From an uncultured Rikenellaceae bacterium (GTDB lineage: Bacteria > Bacteroidota > Bacteroidia > Bacteroidales > Rikenellaceae): DNA of 6,754 bases. Shown in pieces: positions 5,085-6,754 of the stretch. The stretch covers positions 1 through 6,754 of the forward strand of contig CAMQVM010000086.1 in the NCBI GenBank assembly GCA_947038135.1. The letters are read 5' to 3'. The notes below the pieces were generated by a model. It had not been told where the DNA came from. It made no database searches and saw only the letters and a list, made by a program, of their open reading frames with translations. The translations under genes and the position numbers were made by a program. Numbering within the stretch: the first letter of the stretch is position 1; each line of letters begins with the position of its first letter.

Positions 5085-6754
5085 TTAAACTGCAACGCAG
5101 CGAACACTAAATCCGTGCTCCCTCATACCGTAATACATCGTTGCACTTGTAGTGTTAACACTGAGCGCATATGCACTAGTTCCGCTATATGCACCAGACC
5201 AATAGTAGCAGTGAGTAAGAGTCGGAATATTGCAATATCCAATCATAGGTATAAATACACCTTTATACTCAGTAGATACTGAAGTTTTAGCACTTCTAAG
5301 AACTTCATTTTTAACCGTTGATAAGATGAATACACGAAATTTACTGTGTCGAACCTGAGAAATCATCCCTTGAATCTCGGTCTTGCGTGAAGGGCTGACT
5401 GCATCTGGCAAACGCCAACTTGCTTTCCCTAATGATAAAGTGTCACATGCATACTGTGCTTTAGCCATATCTTTCAATGGTGCATGTGCGTAATATCGCC
5501 CTGCTATTTCTGCTATATCTTTATATTGTGGAATCCATAGATTTAAGTTACCTCCTAATGAGCCTGAGATGTGATCTGGGTGACCTATAATATTCGTAAA
5601 ATATTTATTCGCTGTCTTGTAATCAGCAGTAGGTAGCTTAGCACCCACATTACGATCTGCTACCCTGAAAGTGCCTATTGCAACACTGTAATTATCTACT
5701 TCTGTTGGCAGTTTACAACTTGTTATTATCGTTAATGGTAATTCGTAAGAAAATGGATTGCCATTTGTTGTACCTATTACATATAAACTACCTATGATAT
5801 CGGCATCGCCTGGAGCAGTACGGAAAGGATAAAAGTGAACTTTACTAGTTGTTAATTTTATTCCATTGCTAGCTTTGTTCCAATTAGCTACTGCTGGTTT
5901 TGTTGCTGGTGCTGTAGCACTGGTTGTGATTACTGCATCCCAGTCTTTATTAAAACTACTTGTAACATTTGTAATAGTGTGTGTACTTGGCACAACACCT
6001 AACAGAGTATGTACATCAAAACCTGCTACAACTGTACCATTAGTACGATCAGTATTATTCATACCAGCATAAAAACCCTCAACACGCTTTGCTGGCATAA
6101 CCTCAAAATGTTCGTAAACACAACGAACTGCCAAACTTGTATTTTTTGCACTTGCAGCATTAGCTGTGCTGTTGTTTACAGAGTAACTATTTGAAGTGTT
6201 ACTCTCAGTAGAGCTCCAGTAATCGCCACTTGAAAACTTATACGACTCCCCCAAACAAGCATTGCCATGTTGCTGAAGCCATTTCAACTCACTTACACTT
6301 GGCAAGTAGTACTGAACTCCTGTATTTAAACAATACTTTGCTGCTTCATACGCGCCTGTTGTGGTTGCATTCATTTGAGAGGTGTAATTCTTTCCTGAAT
6401 TAAATACTTTACTCGTAAAACCTGTAACAGTAGCTAGCTTCTGCCAAGTTGCCTTACCATCACCTACTTTCTCGCCTGCTGTTCCTGCACTGATAGATGT
6501 AGCGACAGTAGCATCGGTGAAGGGATCAATTCCTTTGACTGCGCTCGACTCAACAACACCGCTATTATGACCACTCCAACCTCGCTTGGCTAAATGAAAT
6601 CCTTCGAAACCCCAGTAGCCACGGTTAGCTGTACTACCTCCCTCTGGAATAAAAGTTGAAGCCTTAGCATTAAGAATTTCAGGTGTTATTAAACCATTGT
6701 CATAGATAACTTTAATGCGTTTGGTTACATTTCCTGGTTCTAAAACATCACCTA
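5085..6754 (-). CDS. Large surface protein, tandem Fib_succ_major-type domains (5' partial)
   Basis: This is the C-terminal 555 residues of a protein whose start lies beyond the right edge; the frame stays open to the last base, and the ATG at 6374 is internal. Two modules resemble the Fibrobacter succinogenes major paralogous domain found in exported Bacteroidota proteins. In the first, YLPSVSELKWL (about 148-158) precedes YWSSTE (178-183) and AVRCVYE (208-214). The second has FRVADRNVGA (352-361), SWRLPD (425-430), YYWSGAYSG (506-514) and a terminal FSVRCVAV. The roughly 135 residues between them are rich in Ser, Thr and beta-strand-like sequence. The upstream 125 residues (with the Gly/Trp-rich NRGYWGFEGFHL) may belong to a third unit. 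The signal peptide would be outside the window and no C-terminal sorting domain is seen. Such proteins often accompany fimbrillin-like or adhesin loci, but no partner is visible. The exact role is unknown. Confidence 0.8.
   Translation of the reverse strand, partial: GDVLEPGNVTKRIKVIYDNGLITPEILNAKASTFIPEGGSTANRGYWGFEGFHLAKRGWSGHNSGVVESSAVKGIDPFTDATVATSISAGTAGEKVGDGKATWQKLATVTGFTSKVFNSGKNYTSQMNATTTGAYEAAKYCLNTGVQYYLPSVSELKWLQQHGNACLGESYKFSSGDYWSSTESNTSNSYSVNNSTANAASAKNTSLAVRCVYEHFEVMPAKRVEGFYAGMNNTDRTNGTVVAGFDVHTLLGVVPSTHTITNVTSSFNKDWDAVITTSATAPATKPAVANWNKASNGIKLTTSKVHFYPFRTAPGDADIIGSLYVIGTTNGNPFSYELPLTIITSCKLPTEVDNYSVAIGTFRVADRNVGAKLPTADYKTANKYFTNIIGHPDHISGSLGGNLNLWIPQYKDIAEIAGRYYAHAPLKDMAKAQYACDTLSLGKASWRLPDAVSPSRKTEIQGMISQVRHSKFRVFILSTVKNEVLRSAKTSVSTEYKGVFIPMIGYCNIPTLTHCYYWSGAYSGTSAYALSVNTTSATMYYGMREHGFSVRCVAV
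6640..6670 (-). repeat. Second copy of the 31-bp shared segment
   Basis: Partner of 2206-2236: 26 of 31 positions match with no gaps, 18 of them contiguous (6653-6670). Here the segment lies inside the surface-protein gene, where it encodes part of N-A-K-A-S-T-F-I-P-E-G-G. As it is in frame and uninterrupted here, this is the more likely source copy if the other arose by duplication. Confidence 0.7.

Noticed and set aside
5866..6194. Two short plus-strand frames opposite the surface-protein gene
   Set aside because: Both are antisense to a long, uninterrupted frame with recognisable domains; no start signals are seen.
6372..6374. ATG as the start of the surface-protein gene
   Set aside because: The same frame stays open for a further 126 codons to the window edge with domain-like content, so this ATG is internal and the gene is 5' partial.

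Overview
The window looks like chromosomal DNA of a Bacteroidota bacterium, probably of the order Bacteroidales. Four signs point there: AT-rich DNA, no Shine-Dalgarno sequences before the genes, good matches to the TAnnTTTG -7 element of this phylum, and a surface protein with Fibrobacter-succinogenes-major-paralog type domains, which are common in these bacteria. The genus cannot be read from the sequence.

Layout. Bases 1-265 hold no convincing gene. They contain three tandem 18-bp repeats, a shortened inverted copy of the same unit, and a strong stem-loop terminator. Bases 266-2173 (minus strand) encode a RecQ-family DNA helicase with an unusual C-terminal half. A 191-bp divergent region follows, with a good promoter for the plus-strand genes and a weaker one for recQ. 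Bases 2365-3432 and 3451-4788 (plus strand) form a tight two-gene unit: an M20 metallo-deacylase of the ArgE/DapE type, then argininosuccinate lyase (ArgH). Bases 4789-5084 are a convergent intergenic region with a GC-rich hairpin and a second dyad. Bases 5085-6754 (minus strand) are the C-terminal 555 residues of a large secreted or surface protein whose N-terminus lies beyond the right edge.

How the genes fit together. The M20 enzyme and ArgH make a coherent arginine-biosynthesis pair. The deacylase would release ornithine, or citrulline as in the acylated-citrulline route known from Bacteroides, and ArgH performs the last step to arginine. RecQ is divergently transcribed and has no evident link to arginine. 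The surface protein is a separate unit converging on argH.

I do not see an obvious new system. The points most worth a second look are: the tandem and inverted repeats at the left edge; a 31-bp segment (26 matches, including 18 contiguous) shared by the recQ leader and the distant surface-protein gene; the real substrate of the M20 enzyme; and the displaced zinc motif plus extra winged helix in RecQ.
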